Positions 48,780-58,232 are shown, counted from the first letter of the stretch. The stretch is DNA of 64,000 nt from Rheinheimera tangshanensis (GCF_014645135.1 NZ_BMLH01000001.1:558001-622000); one strand, 5' to 3'. The notes: a model not told the origin generated them from the letters alone. Program-made: numbers and translations.

Positions 48780-49397
48780 ATGAAAAAAATTAAAAAAACT
48801 TTACTCTTCTTATCACTAGCCACAGCACTGACAGGTTGCGCGACAGCTCCGCCAAAAAATAGCTCTAATTTATGTGACATATTCCGCGAACATGACGATT
48901 GGTATGATGCCGCCGCGGATATGCGCGATAAATGGGACGTGCCCATTCATGTGCCTATGGCGATGATGTATCAGGAAAGCAGCTTTAAGCATGATGCGCA
49001 GCCTCCGATGCAGTATTGGTTCGGATTTATTCCTGTCGGTCGGGCCAGTACGGCTTATGGTTATGCTCAAGTGAAAGATGAAACCTGGGAAGACTATGGT
49101 CGGGAGACGGGCAGTTATTTTGCGGCCCGCTCCAACTTTGACGATGCGCTGGATTTTATGGGTTGGTATATCAATAAAAGTAGCCGTATTAATAGAGTAT
49201 CGAAGTCGGATGCCTATGCTCAGTACCTGAATTATCACGAGGGCTGGGGCGGTTATAAGCGTGGCAGCTACTATAAAAAGCGCTGGTTGATGGAAACGTC
49301 CCGCAAGGTTCAGCAGCGTGCAACCATGTATCAACGTCAGTTGCAGAGCTGTGAAGACGAGTTTAAAAGCGGCTGGTTTTTTGGTTTGTTTGGTTAA
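48780..49397 (+). CDS. Lytic-transglycosylase-like lipoprotein
   Basis: A 205-residue lipoprotein: the signal peptide ends LTGC with Cys20. The mature domain has an SLT-like pattern, with candidate catalytic Glu66 in MMYQESSFK, followed by GRASTAYGYAQVKDETWEDY and YLNYHEGWGGY. It probably cuts peptidoglycan glycan strands from the outer membrane. It is a single gene. Confidence 0.82.
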   Translation: MKKIKKTLLFLSLATALTGCATAPPKNSSNLCDIFREHDDWYDAAADMRDKWDVPIHVPMAMMYQESSFKHDAQPPMQYWFGFIPVGRASTAYGYAQVKDETWEDYGRETGSYFAARSNFDDALDFMGWYINKSSRINRVSKSDAYAQYLNYHEGWGGYKRGSYYKKRWLMETSRKVQQRATMYQRQLQSCEDEFKSGWFFGLFG

Positions 49398-49433
49398 CTC
49401 AATCCAGTTGTGTAAAGGAAAATGCCATGGCTG

Positions 49434-49450
49434 GAGCGCGGTTTATCCGC
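49434..49450. repeat. Short hairpin repeat around GGTTTATCC, copy 2
   Basis: GCGCGG-TTTAT-CCGCGC, then CCGGCTCAAA. It shares loop and downstream context with the element at 18213-18234. It again lies after a plus-strand gene that converges with a minus-strand gene. Confidence 0.5.
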
Positions 49451-49489
49451 GCCCGGCTCAAATTTTAAATTCAAGTACGACGGAATCTA

Positions 49490-50758
49490 TTAATCCTGCT
49501 GTAAGTGAGGCATTAACCGCACTGTCTTAATCATATTGTCCTGCACTTCGATAATCTCCATAGGGCAGCCTGCCAAGGTTAAACCCAAGCTAGCTTCCGG
49601 AATTTCCTCCAGGTATTCCAACACCAGACCATTTAAGGTCTTAGGGCCGTCTGTTGGAAAGTTCAGCTGCATATCGCGATTTAAATCCCTTAAGTTGATA
49701 CCGCCGTCGACCAGATAACTACCATCGGCTTGAGGCTGAATTTCGTTATTCTGATGATCTGCGATATCGGTAGTGAAGTTACCTACTACCTCTTCAAGTA
49801 TATCTTCTAAGGTCACTAAACCCTGAATATCACCGTACTCATCCACTACCAGACCTATACGCTCTTTCGAGCTTTGAAACTTATGTAGCTGGGTATTGAG
49901 TGGGGTATTTTCCGGAATAAAATAAATTTCCCGCACTGAACGTAATAAAGAGGCTTTATTCAGCTGTTCTTTCAATGCTAAGCGAGCCAGCTCGCGGCTA
50001 TGGATAAAACCCAAAGCATCATCAACGCTGTCACGGTACAACAAAATGCGGTTGTGTTGACTGTTAGACAGCTGGCGCACTATGTCTTTCCATTCGTCGT
50101 TAATATCGACCCCAACTAATTCGTTACGGGGGATCATAATGTCTTCCACTGTGGCTTTTTCTAAGTCCAGCACTCCGACCAGCATATTTTGGTGTTGTTG
50201 CGGAATTAAAGCTCCGGCCTCGTGCACTACAGTGCGCAGTTCTTCAGAGCTTAAGCTGCTGCCGTGATGTTGTTCAGCACTGACTCCCAGCCAGCCTAAA
50301 AAGGTATTGCAGATTTTATTCAGTAACCAGACCACAGGATAAAGCACTTTCATCAGGGGTTTGAGCACTACAGAACTAGGAAAAGCCACTCGTTCCGGAT
50401 GCAAAGCTGCCAGTGTTTTTGGTGTCACCTCGCCAAAAATCAGGATGATCACTGTCAGCGCTACTGTGGCTATGGCAATACCAAAATCGCCGTAGAGTCG
50501 AAGACCAATCACTGTCGCAATTGCAGAGGCGGCAATATTGACCAGATTATTCCCCACCAGAATCAAACCAATCAGCCGATCACGGCGTTCCAGCATTGCT
50601 GTGACGCGCAGCGCAGCTTTATGCTGTTCATTGGCCAGATGTTTAAGCTTGTATGGGTTCACCGACATCATGCCGGTTTCAGAAGCTGAGAAGAATGCAG
50701 AACATAACACCAGCAGTCCCAATATGATAAAGAGGGTGCTGGTTGAGATCTCGTCCAA
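49490..50758 (-). CDS. yfjD: CNNM/CBS inner-membrane protein (YfjD/CorB family)
   Basis: A 422-residue protein with an N-terminal DUF21/CNNM membrane domain (about four helices, LFIILGLLVLCSAFFSASETGMMSV onward), a CBS pair (VEDIMIPRNELVGVD and DEYGDIQGLVTLEDILEEVVG) and a C-terminal CorC/HlyC domain. The family is linked to Mg/Co transport. It lies beside ypjD, as in E. coli. Confidence 0.92.
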   Translation of the reverse strand: MDEISTSTLFIILGLLVLCSAFFSASETGMMSVNPYKLKHLANEQHKAALRVTAMLERRDRLIGLILVGNNLVNIAASAIATVIGLRLYGDFGIAIATVALTVIILIFGEVTPKTLAALHPERVAFPSSVVLKPLMKVLYPVVWLLNKICNTFLGWLGVSAEQHHGSSLSSEELRTVVHEAGALIPQQHQNMLVGVLDLEKATVEDIMIPRNELVGVDINDEWKDIVRQLSNSQHNRILLYRDSVDDALGFIHSRELARLALKEQLNKASLLRSVREIYFIPENTPLNTQLHKFQSSKERIGLVVDEYGDIQGLVTLEDILEEVVGNFTTDIADHQNNEIQPQADGSYLVDGGINLRDLNRDMQLNFPTDGPKTLNGLVLEYLEEIPEASLGLTLAGCPMEIIEVQDNMIKTVRLMPHLQQD

Positions 50759-50850
50759 AAGTACTGTACCTGTAGGGCTAATCGAAGCTATTTGATATTA
50801 TGAAGTGCCCGCCAAGTCAAGCCTTAATGACCCTTAGCGGTAAAAAGCTG

Positions 50851-51660
50851 TTATCCGAGCCGCTCCAGTATCACTTCACGCACGAAACGACTGCCAAAAT
50901 AAGCCAGAGTCAGCAAAGTACTGCCAGTAAAGGTTAATGCAATGGCCAGACGACCACGCCAACCTAATTGAGCATGACCCCATAACAGCACCACAAACAC
51001 CAGAAAGGCGATGGAACTCAAAATATTTTTATGCAGGTTATGTGCAGCCAGCCAGTTATCAGTAAAGGCTGCGCCACTGAATAAAGTCAAACCCAGTAAT
51101 AAAGTACCGAGCAATAACACTCTGAACTGCAGCTGTTCTACCTGAAGCAGAGGCGGCAAGAACTGATTACCCAGCATAAAGTCTTTTTGTTTTAGTTTTT
51201 TACTAATGTAGTGCACTTGCAGAGAGTGGAGAGTGGCGACTATGAGCAGCGTATAGGCGACGAAGGCTACTATGATATGCATCAGTAATATAGGATTGTG
51301 TTCAAAGTGTTGCATTTGCACTTCAGTCGGTAGCGCCAGAACCGCTAATTGCGTCAGCGCTGAAAAACCATAGACTATCGGAAGCAATAAGACGGTTGGG
51401 GTACGAAGAGCCGTGACAGTAATAGCTGTGCTGATCAACCAACATACCAGTGAGATCACATTCAACAAACTGAAGTTTTGGCCAGAGTCGGCAAAAATTG
51501 AGTCAGCCAGAAACAGCATGTGGCAGACGATAGCTATTAAAGCTGCACTGAACATCAATTTATAGTTCGGGCCTTGTGGATGCACCAGACGTGACAAGAC
51601 CATTACTGTTGCCAGCAGATAACCAACTAATGCCACACCGGGTAACAGCTCAACTAACAT
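50851..51660 (-). CDS. ypjD: Cytochrome-c-assembly-like membrane protein YpjD
   Basis: A 269-residue protein with eight hydrophobic segments of the CcmC/HemX-like superfamily. Conserved His occur in ILLMHIIVAFVAY and AAHNLHKNILSSIAF. It is divergent from ffh as in E. coli. Confidence 0.9.
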   Translation of the reverse strand: MLVELLPGVALVGYLLATVMVLSRLVHPQGPNYKLMFSAALIAIVCHMLFLADSIFADSGQNFSLLNVISLVCWLISTAITVTALRTPTVLLLPIVYGFSALTQLAVLALPTEVQMQHFEHNPILLMHIIVAFVAYTLLIVATLHSLQVHYISKKLKQKDFMLGNQFLPPLLQVEQLQFRVLLLGTLLLGLTLFSGAAFTDNWLAAHNLHKNILSSIAFLVFVVLLWGHAQLGWRGRLAIALTFTGSTLLTLAYFGSRFVREVILERLG

Positions 51661-51840
51661 AAATCAGATCCTGTTGATTCGTGAAGATTTAACATTCTAT
51701 TGCAAATTACTCGCATTTGACAGCCTAAGCTGAGGTATTCAGAGTAACAGCTTCTGCTCAGATGGCGGCTGACTGCTAACTCGCATCTTGAGGTCACTTG
51801 GGTATATAATCCGGCCATATTGTATATCAGGTGCTAAGTT

Positions 51841-53208
51841 ATGTTTGAAAACCTGTCGGACCGCCTAACCAAAACGCTGAAGAACATCAGTGGTCGTGGT
51901 CGTTTAACTGAAGATAATATCAAAGAAACCTTACGTGAAGTAAGGATGGCTCTGTTAGAAGCTGACGTTGCTTTGCCTGTAGTACGTGACTTTGTCAATC
52001 AGGTCAAAGAACGCTCAGTAGGTATTGAAGTCAGTAAAAGTCTGACACCTGGTCAGGAATTTCTGAAAATCGTCCGTAAAGCATTAGAAGATGCGATGGG
52101 CGAAGCGAACGAAGAGCTGGCGCTTAATGTTCAGCCACCTGCTGTGGTTTTAATGGCAGGTTTACAGGGGGCGGGTAAAACCACCTCTGTCGGTAAACTG
52201 GCTAAGTTCTTAAAAGAGCGCAAAAAGAAAAAAGTATTGGTGGTCTCTGCTGACGTCTATCGTCCTGCTGCTATTAAGCAGTTAGAAACGCTGGCTAAAG
52301 AAGTGGGTGTGGAGTGTTTCCCAAGCGACGTGACACAAAAGCCTATAGATATAGTCAACGCGGCTATAGCTCATGCCCGCTTACAAATTTTTGATGTGCT
52401 GCTCGTCGACACCGCTGGTCGTCTTCATGTTGATGAAGAAATGATGTGCGAAATCAAAGCACTGCATGCTGCGGTGAAACCTATCGAAACTCTGTTTGTG
52501 GTTGATGCCATGACAGGCCAGGATGCGGCCAATACAGCGAAAGCTTTTAATGAAGCTTTGCCTTTGACCGGTGTGATCCTGACTAAAGCCGATGGTGACG
52601 CTCGTGGTGGTGCTGCTTTATCTATTCGTCATATCACTGGTAAGCCGATTAAGTTTATCGGTATGGGCGAAAAAACTGACGCCTTAGAGCCATTCCATCC
52701 GGATCGTATCGCTTCCCGCATTCTGGGTATGGGCGATGTGATGAGCCTGATTGAGCAAATCGAGCAGAAGGTTGATAAAGAACAAGCCGCTAAAGTCGCT
52801 GCCAAAGTGTTGAAAGGGCAGGGCTTTAGTTTAGAAGACTTCCGTGACCAGCTTGTACAGATGCGTGGTATGGGTGGCATGATGTCGATGCTGGACAAAT
52901 TACCTGGCATGAAAAATTTACCGGCTGGTGCTATGGATCAGATGGGTAATAAGCAGTTCAATAAAATGGAAGCCATTATTAATTCCATGACGAAAAAAGA
53001 GCGCTTGTTTCCGGATTTAATCAAAGGCTCGCGGAAAAAACGTATAGCTGCAGGTTCAGGTACCCAAGTGCAGGATGTGAACCAACTGCTGAAGCAATTT
53101 ACCCAAATGCAGAAAATGATGAAGCAGATGTCGGGTAAAGGCGGCTTGATGAAGATGATGCGCGGTATGGGGGGTAAGTTACCACCTGGACTGTTACCTC
53201 CCCGTTAA
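51841..53208 (+). CDS. ffh: Signal recognition particle protein
   Basis: A 455-residue SRP54 homologue that binds signal sequences and 4.5S RNA. It has an N domain, a G domain with GLQGAGKTT, DTAGRLHVDEEM and TKADGDARGG, and a Met-rich M domain at the C-terminus. Confidence 0.98.
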   Translation: MFENLSDRLTKTLKNISGRGRLTEDNIKETLREVRMALLEADVALPVVRDFVNQVKERSVGIEVSKSLTPGQEFLKIVRKALEDAMGEANEELALNVQPPAVVLMAGLQGAGKTTSVGKLAKFLKERKKKKVLVVSADVYRPAAIKQLETLAKEVGVECFPSDVTQKPIDIVNAAIAHARLQIFDVLLVDTAGRLHVDEEMMCEIKALHAAVKPIETLFVVDAMTGQDAANTAKAFNEALPLTGVILTKADGDARGGAALSIRHITGKPIKFIGMGEKTDALEPFHPDRIASRILGMGDVMSLIEQIEQKVDKEQAAKVAAKVLKGQGFSLEDFRDQLVQMRGMGGMMSMLDKLPGMKNLPAGAMDQMGNKQFNKMEAIINSMTKKERLFPDLIKGSRKKRIAAGSGTQVQDVNQLLKQFTQMQKMMKQMSGKGGLMKMMRGMGGKLPPGLLPPR

Positions 53209-53277
53209 GTCCTGCTCCGGCCTCTTGCTGTCGGGTTTTGGCAAAAGCTTAAATATGCTGCCAAAGCCCGAAAAACC

Positions 53278-53305
53278 TTGCAAAGCAGGCAAAAATCCGT
53301 ACAAT
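53278..53305 (+). promoter_or_regulatory. Candidate promoter of the rpsP operon
   Basis: TTGCAA (53278-53283), a 16-bp spacer and TACAAT (53300-53305). The predicted transcript would start near 53312, directly at the hairpin described next. Confidence 0.55.
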
Positions 53306-53312
53306 TCACCGA

Positions 53313-53333
53313 CCCCACGGTCTGACCGCGGGG
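53313..53333 (+). terminator. Hairpin with T-rich tail before rpsP
   Basis: CCCCACGGT-CTG-ACCGCGGGG (one A-C mismatch), then TTTGTTATTTTTTT. It can end ffh transcription. It would also form the 5' end of the rpsP mRNA, so an attenuator or a stabilising hairpin is possible. Confidence 0.65.
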
Positions 53334-53375
53334 TTTGTTATTTTTTTAAATCCTGAACGATTATTAGAGGACGGT

Positions 53376-53627
53376 ATGGTAACTATTCGTTTACAACGTG
53401 GTGGCGCGAAAAAGCGTCCATTTTACCAAGTTGTGGTAGCGGACAGCCGTTTTGCCCGTGATGGCCGCTTCATTGAGCGCGTGGGTTTTTTCAACCCAAT
53501 CGCTAGCGGTACTGAAGAGCAAACGCGTATTGACTTAGAGCGTATCAACCACTGGGTATCGCAAGGCGCTTCTTTAAGCGACCGCGTTGCTTCATTGGTG
53601 AAAGCTGCTAAGAAAACTGCTGCTTAA
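53376..53627 (+). CDS. rpsP: 30S ribosomal protein bS16
   Basis: An 83-residue protein starting [25 protein letters not shown], diagnostic of S16. GAGGA precedes ATG. It is first in rpsP-rimM-trmD-rplS. Confidence 0.98.
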   Translation: MVTIRLQRGGAKKRPFYQVVVADSRFARDGRFIERVGFFNPIASGTEEQTRIDLERINHWVSQGASLSDRVASLVKAAKKTAA

Positions 53628-53659
53628 TAGCTAAAATAAATAAAGGTCGGAGTTTCACC

Positions 53660-54187
53660 TTGAACGGTAAAGATTTAGTTGTCTTAGGTAAGTTTGGCGC
53701 CGTTTACGGCATCAACGGGTGGCTAAAAGTAAACTCCTATACCGATATCCCGGAAGGGATTTTTGATTACACACCCTGGCAAATTCAAGTGCAGGGTAAC
53801 TGGCGTCAAATGCAAATCTCCGGTAAAAAACGACATGGCAACGGCCTGATCGTAAAACTGGCAGACGTGGCTGACCGCGACCAGGCTCAACTCTACGTCA
53901 ATGCGGATATCGCAGTAGAGCGTTCTGCATTACCCCAGCTTGCTGAGGGTGATTTCTATTGGCGTGACCTGATGGGCATGGCAGTAGTGAACGAGGCTGG
54001 TTATCACTTAGGTGAAGTGGTCGACATGATGGAAACTGGCTCAAATGACGTTCTCGTTGTGAAAGCCAATAAATCCGATGCATTTGGCAAGACGGAGCGT
54101 TTACTCCCTTTCCTGACTGACTCTGTTATTAAGGAAGTGAATAACGCTGAACGACGTATCTTAGTAGACTGGGATCCGGACTTTTAA
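53660..54187 (+). CDS. rimM: Ribosome maturation factor RimM
   Basis: A 175-residue 30S assembly factor. The N-terminal [22 protein letters not shown] and the C-terminal PRC-barrel ([35 protein letters not shown]) are typical. Start is TTG with CGGAG 7 nt upstream. The stop overlaps the trmD ATG by one base. Confidence 0.95.
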   Translation: MNGKDLVVLGKFGAVYGINGWLKVNSYTDIPEGIFDYTPWQIQVQGNWRQMQISGKKRHGNGLIVKLADVADRDQAQLYVNADIAVERSALPQLAEGDFYWRDLMGMAVVNEAGYHLGEVVDMMETGSNDVLVVKANKSDAFGKTERLLPFLTDSVIKEVNNAERRILVDWDPDF

Positions 54188-54963
54188 TGTCGCAGCAAGC
54201 TGGTTTGTGGGTTGGGGTTATTACTCTGTTCCCGCAGATGTTTGATGCTATTACAAAGTTTGGTGTAACAAGCCGCGCTGTAAAGCAAGGGTTGTTGCAG
54301 GTAGAGTGCTGGAATCCGCGGGATTATACTTCGGATAAACACAATACCGTCGATGATCGCCCTTTTGGTGGTGGTCCCGGAATGCTGATGATGGTGCAGC
54401 CGCTGACCGACGCTATTCGCGCCGCTAAGCAAGCTGCCGGAGGAAATGTACATACGGTGTATTTGTCGCCGCAAGGCCGCAAGCTAGACCAAAAAGGTGT
54501 ACAGGAACTTTCACGTTACCCGAAACTGCTGTTAGTGGCAGGCCGTTACGAAGGCATTGATGAACGCGTAATTGAAACCGAAATTGACGAAGAATGGTCA
54601 ATAGGGGATTACGTGCTGAGTGGAGGCGAGTTGCCTGCGATGACGCTGATTGATGCGGTATCGCGACTAGTACCTGGCGTACTGGGGCACGAAGAGTCGG
54701 CAGAGCAGGATTCGTTTGCAACTGGTTTGTTAGACTGTCCACACTACACCAGACCTGCGGTGTTAGCAGACAAAGAGGTTCCACCGGTGTTGCTGAGTGG
54801 ACACCATGAAAATATACGACGCTGGCGTCTGAAACAGGCTCTTGGTAGAACCTGGTTAAGACGGCCGGATATGTTAAATGCCCTGGCTCTGACTAAGGAG
54901 CAACGCAAATTACTGGATGAATTCCAATTGGAACACCAGGCGTTGCAGCAACACGATAGTTAA
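54187..54963 (+). CDS. trmD: tRNA (guanine-N1)-methyltransferase
   Basis: A 258-residue SPOUT enzyme methylating G37. It has [36 protein letters not shown] (knot region) and [13 protein letters not shown]. It lies in the conserved ribosomal operon. Confidence 0.97.
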   Translation: MSQQAGLWVGVITLFPQMFDAITKFGVTSRAVKQGLLQVECWNPRDYTSDKHNTVDDRPFGGGPGMLMMVQPLTDAIRAAKQAAGGNVHTVYLSPQGRKLDQKGVQELSRYPKLLLVAGRYEGIDERVIETEIDEEWSIGDYVLSGGELPAMTLIDAVSRLVPGVLGHEESAEQDSFATGLLDCPHYTRPAVLADKEVPPVLLSGHHENIRRWRLKQALGRTWLRRPDMLNALALTKEQRKLLDEFQLEHQALQQHDS

Positions 54964-54985
54964 TTCCAGGTAAAGTGAGATTGTT

Positions 54986-55345
54986 ATGAGCAAAGTTAGC
55001 CAAAACATTATCAAGCAACTTGAAGACGAACAGTTAAAAACTGACGTGCCAGCATTTGGCCCAGGTGACACTGTAGTTGTTCAGGTTAAAGTGAAAGAAG
55101 GTGACAAAACCCGTCTGCAGGCTTACGAAGGCGTAGTTATCGCCAAACGTAACCGTGGTCTGCATTCAGCTTTCACAGTTCGTAAAATTTCCAACGGCGA
55201 AGGTGTTGAGCGTGTATTCCAGACGCACAGCCCTATGATTGACAGCATTACGCTGAAACGCCGTGGCGCAGTCCGCCGTGCCAAGCTTTACTACTTACGC
55301 GATCGTTCAGGTAAATCAGCGCGTATCCGCGAAAAGCTTAACTAA
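54986..55345 (+). CDS. rplS: 50S ribosomal protein bL19
   Basis: 119 residues with the L19 blocks [33 protein letters not shown] and [10 protein letters not shown]. It ends the operon, with a terminator directly after. Confidence 0.98.
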   Translation: MSKVSQNIIKQLEDEQLKTDVPAFGPGDTVVVQVKVKEGDKTRLQAYEGVVIAKRNRGLHSAFTVRKISNGEGVERVFQTHSPMIDSITLKRRGAVRRAKLYYLRDRSGKSARIREKLN

Positions 55346-55353
55346 GCGACTGG

Positions 55354-55381
55354 AAAGGCTGACCTTGTGTCAGCCTTTTTT
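55354..55381 (+). terminator. Intrinsic terminator of the rpsP operon
   Basis: AAAGGCTGAC / GTCAGCCTTT with a CTTGT loop and a long T run. Confidence 0.93.
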
Positions 55382-55399
55382 TTCGCCTTTACTTAAGTC

Positions 55400-56002
55400 A
55401 TGCGCACAGAGCTGCAAGATGATTTAGTTACTGCACTCGAAGCTTTCCTGTTGTCCAGACAAGGTGAGATCAGCGAGCAGGAATTGCTACGTCAGTTAAA
55501 AGCCTTTTTCCCCGAACCCCGCTCTCTCGCTGTCGACTCTTTGTTATTCCAACAACACTTTATTCTTTATCATCATTTGTTTGTACTGCAGGCGCAGTGG
55601 CAGCAGGAGCAAGTAGCCTTGTTGCATATTGGTTATGCCAAAGTGATGGTTTATACGGTGACATCGTTACCCGATAATGCAGTAGCGTTATGGCAAGAGC
55701 AGCAGGAGAAAGCTGCTTACTATCTGGACTGGCAAAATATGCGTGCTATGACGGATGATAAATTACAGTCTTTGTTAAATGAGTTTTGGAAAAAACTGGA
55801 GCTGCATCAACAAAATAAAGCGCTCGACACAGGTTTTCTGCAGCAGAAATGGCAGTTAAGCCGCCCTTATTCTGTCGCCCAGTTGAAAAGAAACTACCGA
55901 CAGCAGGCTCTGCGTTTGCATCCGGATAAAGGTGGCGATGCTGCAGCTTTTCAGTTATTACAGCAGGAATACCAATGGCTGCTGGCTGAGCTATCTTCGT
56001 AG
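55400..56002 (+). CDS. DnaJ-related protein with C-terminal J domain
   Basis: 200 residues. An N-terminal DNAJ-related domain (about 5-135, LVTALEAFLLSRQGEISEQELLRQL onward) is followed by a short C-terminal J domain with the HPD motif in RLHPDKGGDAAAFQLLQQEY. It probably stimulates a DnaK-type ATPase; client unknown. The J domain is at the C-terminus, the reverse of DnaJ. Confidence 0.88.
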   Translation: MRTELQDDLVTALEAFLLSRQGEISEQELLRQLKAFFPEPRSLAVDSLLFQQHFILYHHLFVLQAQWQQEQVALLHIGYAKVMVYTVTSLPDNAVALWQEQQEKAAYYLDWQNMRAMTDDKLQSLLNEFWKKLELHQQNKALDTGFLQQKWQLSRPYSVAQLKRNYRQQALRLHPDKGGDAAAFQLLQQEYQWLLAELSS

Positions 56003-56128
56003 AGCCGCACTATAAAAAGTGCTGTAACTTGGACTTTATCAATCACTTAGCTTTATCCTGTTCTATCCATACTTTACAAAGCCCACTACAATAGCTGTAT
56101 TGTGTTGCAACGCGACAAGGACCCTGAA

Positions 56129-57355
56129 GTGGATTCCGCCAGTTTTATTGAAAAACGCCGTTTTATTGTCAAGCTTGGCAAAATGCTGCATAAGTTTGGC
56201 ACCCCAGCTTACCGCCTGGAAGCGCACTTACAGGAAGTGGCCAAGTTGCTGCAAGTAGGTGGCTCTTTTGCTATTACGCCTACAGTGCTGACTTTTGTGC
56301 TTTGGATCCCTGGCGATGAAAATGAATACACTCATATTTCCCGAGTAAGCCCCGGCGAGCTTGATTTAGGTGCATTGTCTTATACAGATGAGCTGGTTGA
56401 CCAGCTTGCCAGCAGTAAACTGACCTTACAGGATGTCAATCAGCGGCTGGATCAAATTACTGCTGCGCCTAACCCTTATTCACGTTGGGCTACCTTTGTG
56501 GCTTTTGGTGCTGCAGGGGGCGCTTTTGCCATGTTAATGCGCGCCAGCTGGCATGATGTATTCTGGGCCACAGTACTAAGCCTGATTGTGTATTTGTTTG
56601 TACTCTGGTCGATGAAGTCGCGCCGTGTGGCTCATATGCTGGAACCATTAGTGGCTTTGGTTTCGGCTTTGTTGGCGACAGCTGTGGCTGTGTATATCGA
56701 CCCGATGATCAACGTACCTTTGGTGGTTTTATCTGCCATCATCGTCTTTATTCCTGGCCTGGCTTTAACCCTGGGTTTAGCTGAGCTCGCCGCCCGTCAT
56801 CTGGTGTCAGGTACTGCCCGTGTAATGGATGCGGTGATGCTGTTGTTTAAGCTGTATTTTGGTGCTTTCTTAGGCGTAGCTTTAGGTCAGGTATTGTTCG
56901 GCCAAATTCCGCCACAAATCGCACCTTCAGTACCGCAGTGGACTAGTTGGTTAGCTGTCGCTATTTTATGTGGCAGCTTAGTGGTGGTGTTTAAAGCCAG
57001 ATTGCGGCACGCGCTCTGGGGGCTGTTATCAGGCTTTATTGCTTATGCAGCCAGCTTGTGGGGCGCTTATTATCTGGGATTAGCACTAGGAGCTTTTGTC
57101 GGAGCTTTTGCTGTAGGTCTATACGGTAACCTATTTAACAGACTGATGAATGCACCGGCCAGCATAGTCTCTTTGCAGGGCATGATCGTACTGGTGCCTG
57201 GCAGTAAAACTTACATAGGCTTAAATGCTTTTGTTTCAGGCCAGCAGATGGTGGCGACTGATCAATTGGGTCAGCAAACCTTTCTGATTTTTATGTCGCT
57301 GGTAGCAGGCTTTATATTTGCTAACGTGGCATTACCACCAAGGAAGGCGTTGTAG
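56129..57355 (+). CDS. ThrE-family threonine/serine exporter
   Basis: About 408 residues. The N-terminal cytosolic part (KFGTPAYRLEAHLQEVAKLLQVGGSFAITPTVLTF) is followed by about ten membrane helices with FIPGLALTLGLAELAARHLVSG and a C-terminal half ending MSLVAGFIFANVAL. This corresponds to both halves of ThrE. GTG 56129 is chosen because AAGGA lies 7 nt upstream; an in-frame GTG at 56102 lacks a site. Confidence 0.88.
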   Translation: MDSASFIEKRRFIVKLGKMLHKFGTPAYRLEAHLQEVAKLLQVGGSFAITPTVLTFVLWIPGDENEYTHISRVSPGELDLGALSYTDELVDQLASSKLTLQDVNQRLDQITAAPNPYSRWATFVAFGAAGGAFAMLMRASWHDVFWATVLSLIVYLFVLWSMKSRRVAHMLEPLVALVSALLATAVAVYIDPMINVPLVVLSAIIVFIPGLALTLGLAELAARHLVSGTARVMDAVMLLFKLYFGAFLGVALGQVLFGQIPPQIAPSVPQWTSWLAVAILCGSLVVVFKARLRHALWGLLSGFIAYAASLWGAYYLGLALGAFVGAFAVGLYGNLFNRLMNAPASIVSLQGMIVLVPGSKTYIGLNAFVSGQQMVATDQLGQQTFLIFMSLVAGFIFANVALPPRKAL

Positions 57356-57371
57356 CAAATTCGATTTTCGT

Positions 57372-57536
57372 TATACCCAAAGCTAATCTGCTGAAACAAA
57401 TGATCGGGGCGAGGAGCGCAGCGACGATGGCCCGTCAGGGCGCAGCCAGTAAAGGCATTGCCAATAGTTTGGCAATGCTCGGATGAGCGTAAGTGGCTCT
57501 GCCTACTGGCCGGAACATTTTGCAGGACAGCAAAAT
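57372..57536. repeat. Mosaic of interspersed-repeat arm and hairpin cassette D
   Basis: It begins with TATACCCAAAGC, the left end of the ~130-bp repeat also at 61172, but departs from it. It continues with GGCCCGTCAGGG (compare GGCCCGCAGGG of cassettes A and C), the 10-bp hairpin GCATTGCCAA-TAGT-TTGGCAATGC (57455-57478), and ATTTTGC-AGGACA-GCAAAAT (57517-57536). The AGGAC loop is the same as in cassettes A and C. No coding potential was seen. Confidence 0.6.
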
Positions 57537-57537
57537 A

Positions 57538-57562
57538 TAAAAAAGCTGCGATTAACGCAGCT
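57538..57562 (-). terminator. Terminator overlapping the end of the HTH-receiver gene
   Basis: AGCTGCG-ATTAA-CGCAGCT with an A run to its left (T run on the minus strand). The stop codon lies in its loop. Confidence 0.75.
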
Positions 57563-58130
57563 CTTGTAGTAACTTCTCTAAGCGGTCTTTTAAGTCGCTG
57601 AATAACAGTGGTTTTCGCATCAGTTGCACTGATTCAGGTAAGCCGCCACCAGCTGCAATTTCTGCATCTGTTAGTGCTGTCACAACAATAATTTTCATAT
57701 TTTCGTGACGTGGAGAGAGTTTCAGTTCACGGATCATCTGAAAACCGTCCAGTTCAGGCATCTGCAAATCTGAGATCAAAATTTGTGGTGCCCATTCGCC
57801 GATTTTCAACAACCCGGCAATACCGTTGGTGACAGATTGCAAGCTGATGGGTAAATCCCAGGATTCAATTTGCAGGCTATAAAGTTGTTTCAGTAACTCG
57901 TCATCTTCAGCGAGTAAAATGCGAACTGAATTATCAACAGGTTGGGTTTGATTTTTCAGCAGAAGGCGTTCGACAGAAGACTGAGTGACACGACGATGAC
58001 CACCTGGAGTTTTCCAGGCGTCCAGAGCACCTTTTTCTACCCACAACTGCACCGTGCGTAAAGAAACGCCAAGCAAATCAGCAGCTTGTTGAGTCGACAA
58101 TAAAGGTTCTGTGTGCTTACTTTTGTTCAT
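57552..58130 (-). CDS. Regulator with N-terminal excisionase-type HTH and C-terminal receiver domain
   Basis: 192 residues. Residues 8-55 are a MerR/excisionase-type winged helix (LLSTQQAADLLGVSLRTVQLWVEKG, wing TPGGHRR). Residues 68-190 are a CheY-like receiver: acidic pocket Glu75-Asp77, phosphoacceptor Asp121 in ISDLQMPELDG, Thr151, and Lys173. This order is the reverse of the usual receiver-then-HTH layout. No histidine kinase is nearby. It presumably binds DNA under phosphorylation control; targets are unknown. Confidence 0.9.
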   Translation of the reverse strand: MNKSKHTEPLLSTQQAADLLGVSLRTVQLWVEKGALDAWKTPGGHRRVTQSSVERLLLKNQTQPVDNSVRILLAEDDELLKQLYSLQIESWDLPISLQSVTNGIAGLLKIGEWAPQILISDLQMPELDGFQMIRELKLSPRHENMKIIVVTALTDAEIAAGGGLPESVQLMRKPLLFSDLKDRLEKLLQELR

Positions 58131-58232
58131 ACGGGGCTAATGGGTATCATATTTTGTATTTTTATCAATTCTAGACGAGAACACAGGCCGCTGTCACTTT
58201 ATTTTTTGTGATTTTCAACCGCTTTTTTTCAG

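Noticed and set aside
48870-49334. Minus-strand frame opposite the lytic-transglycosylase-like lipoprotein
   Set aside because: Shadow of a gene with a clear lipobox and catalytic motif.
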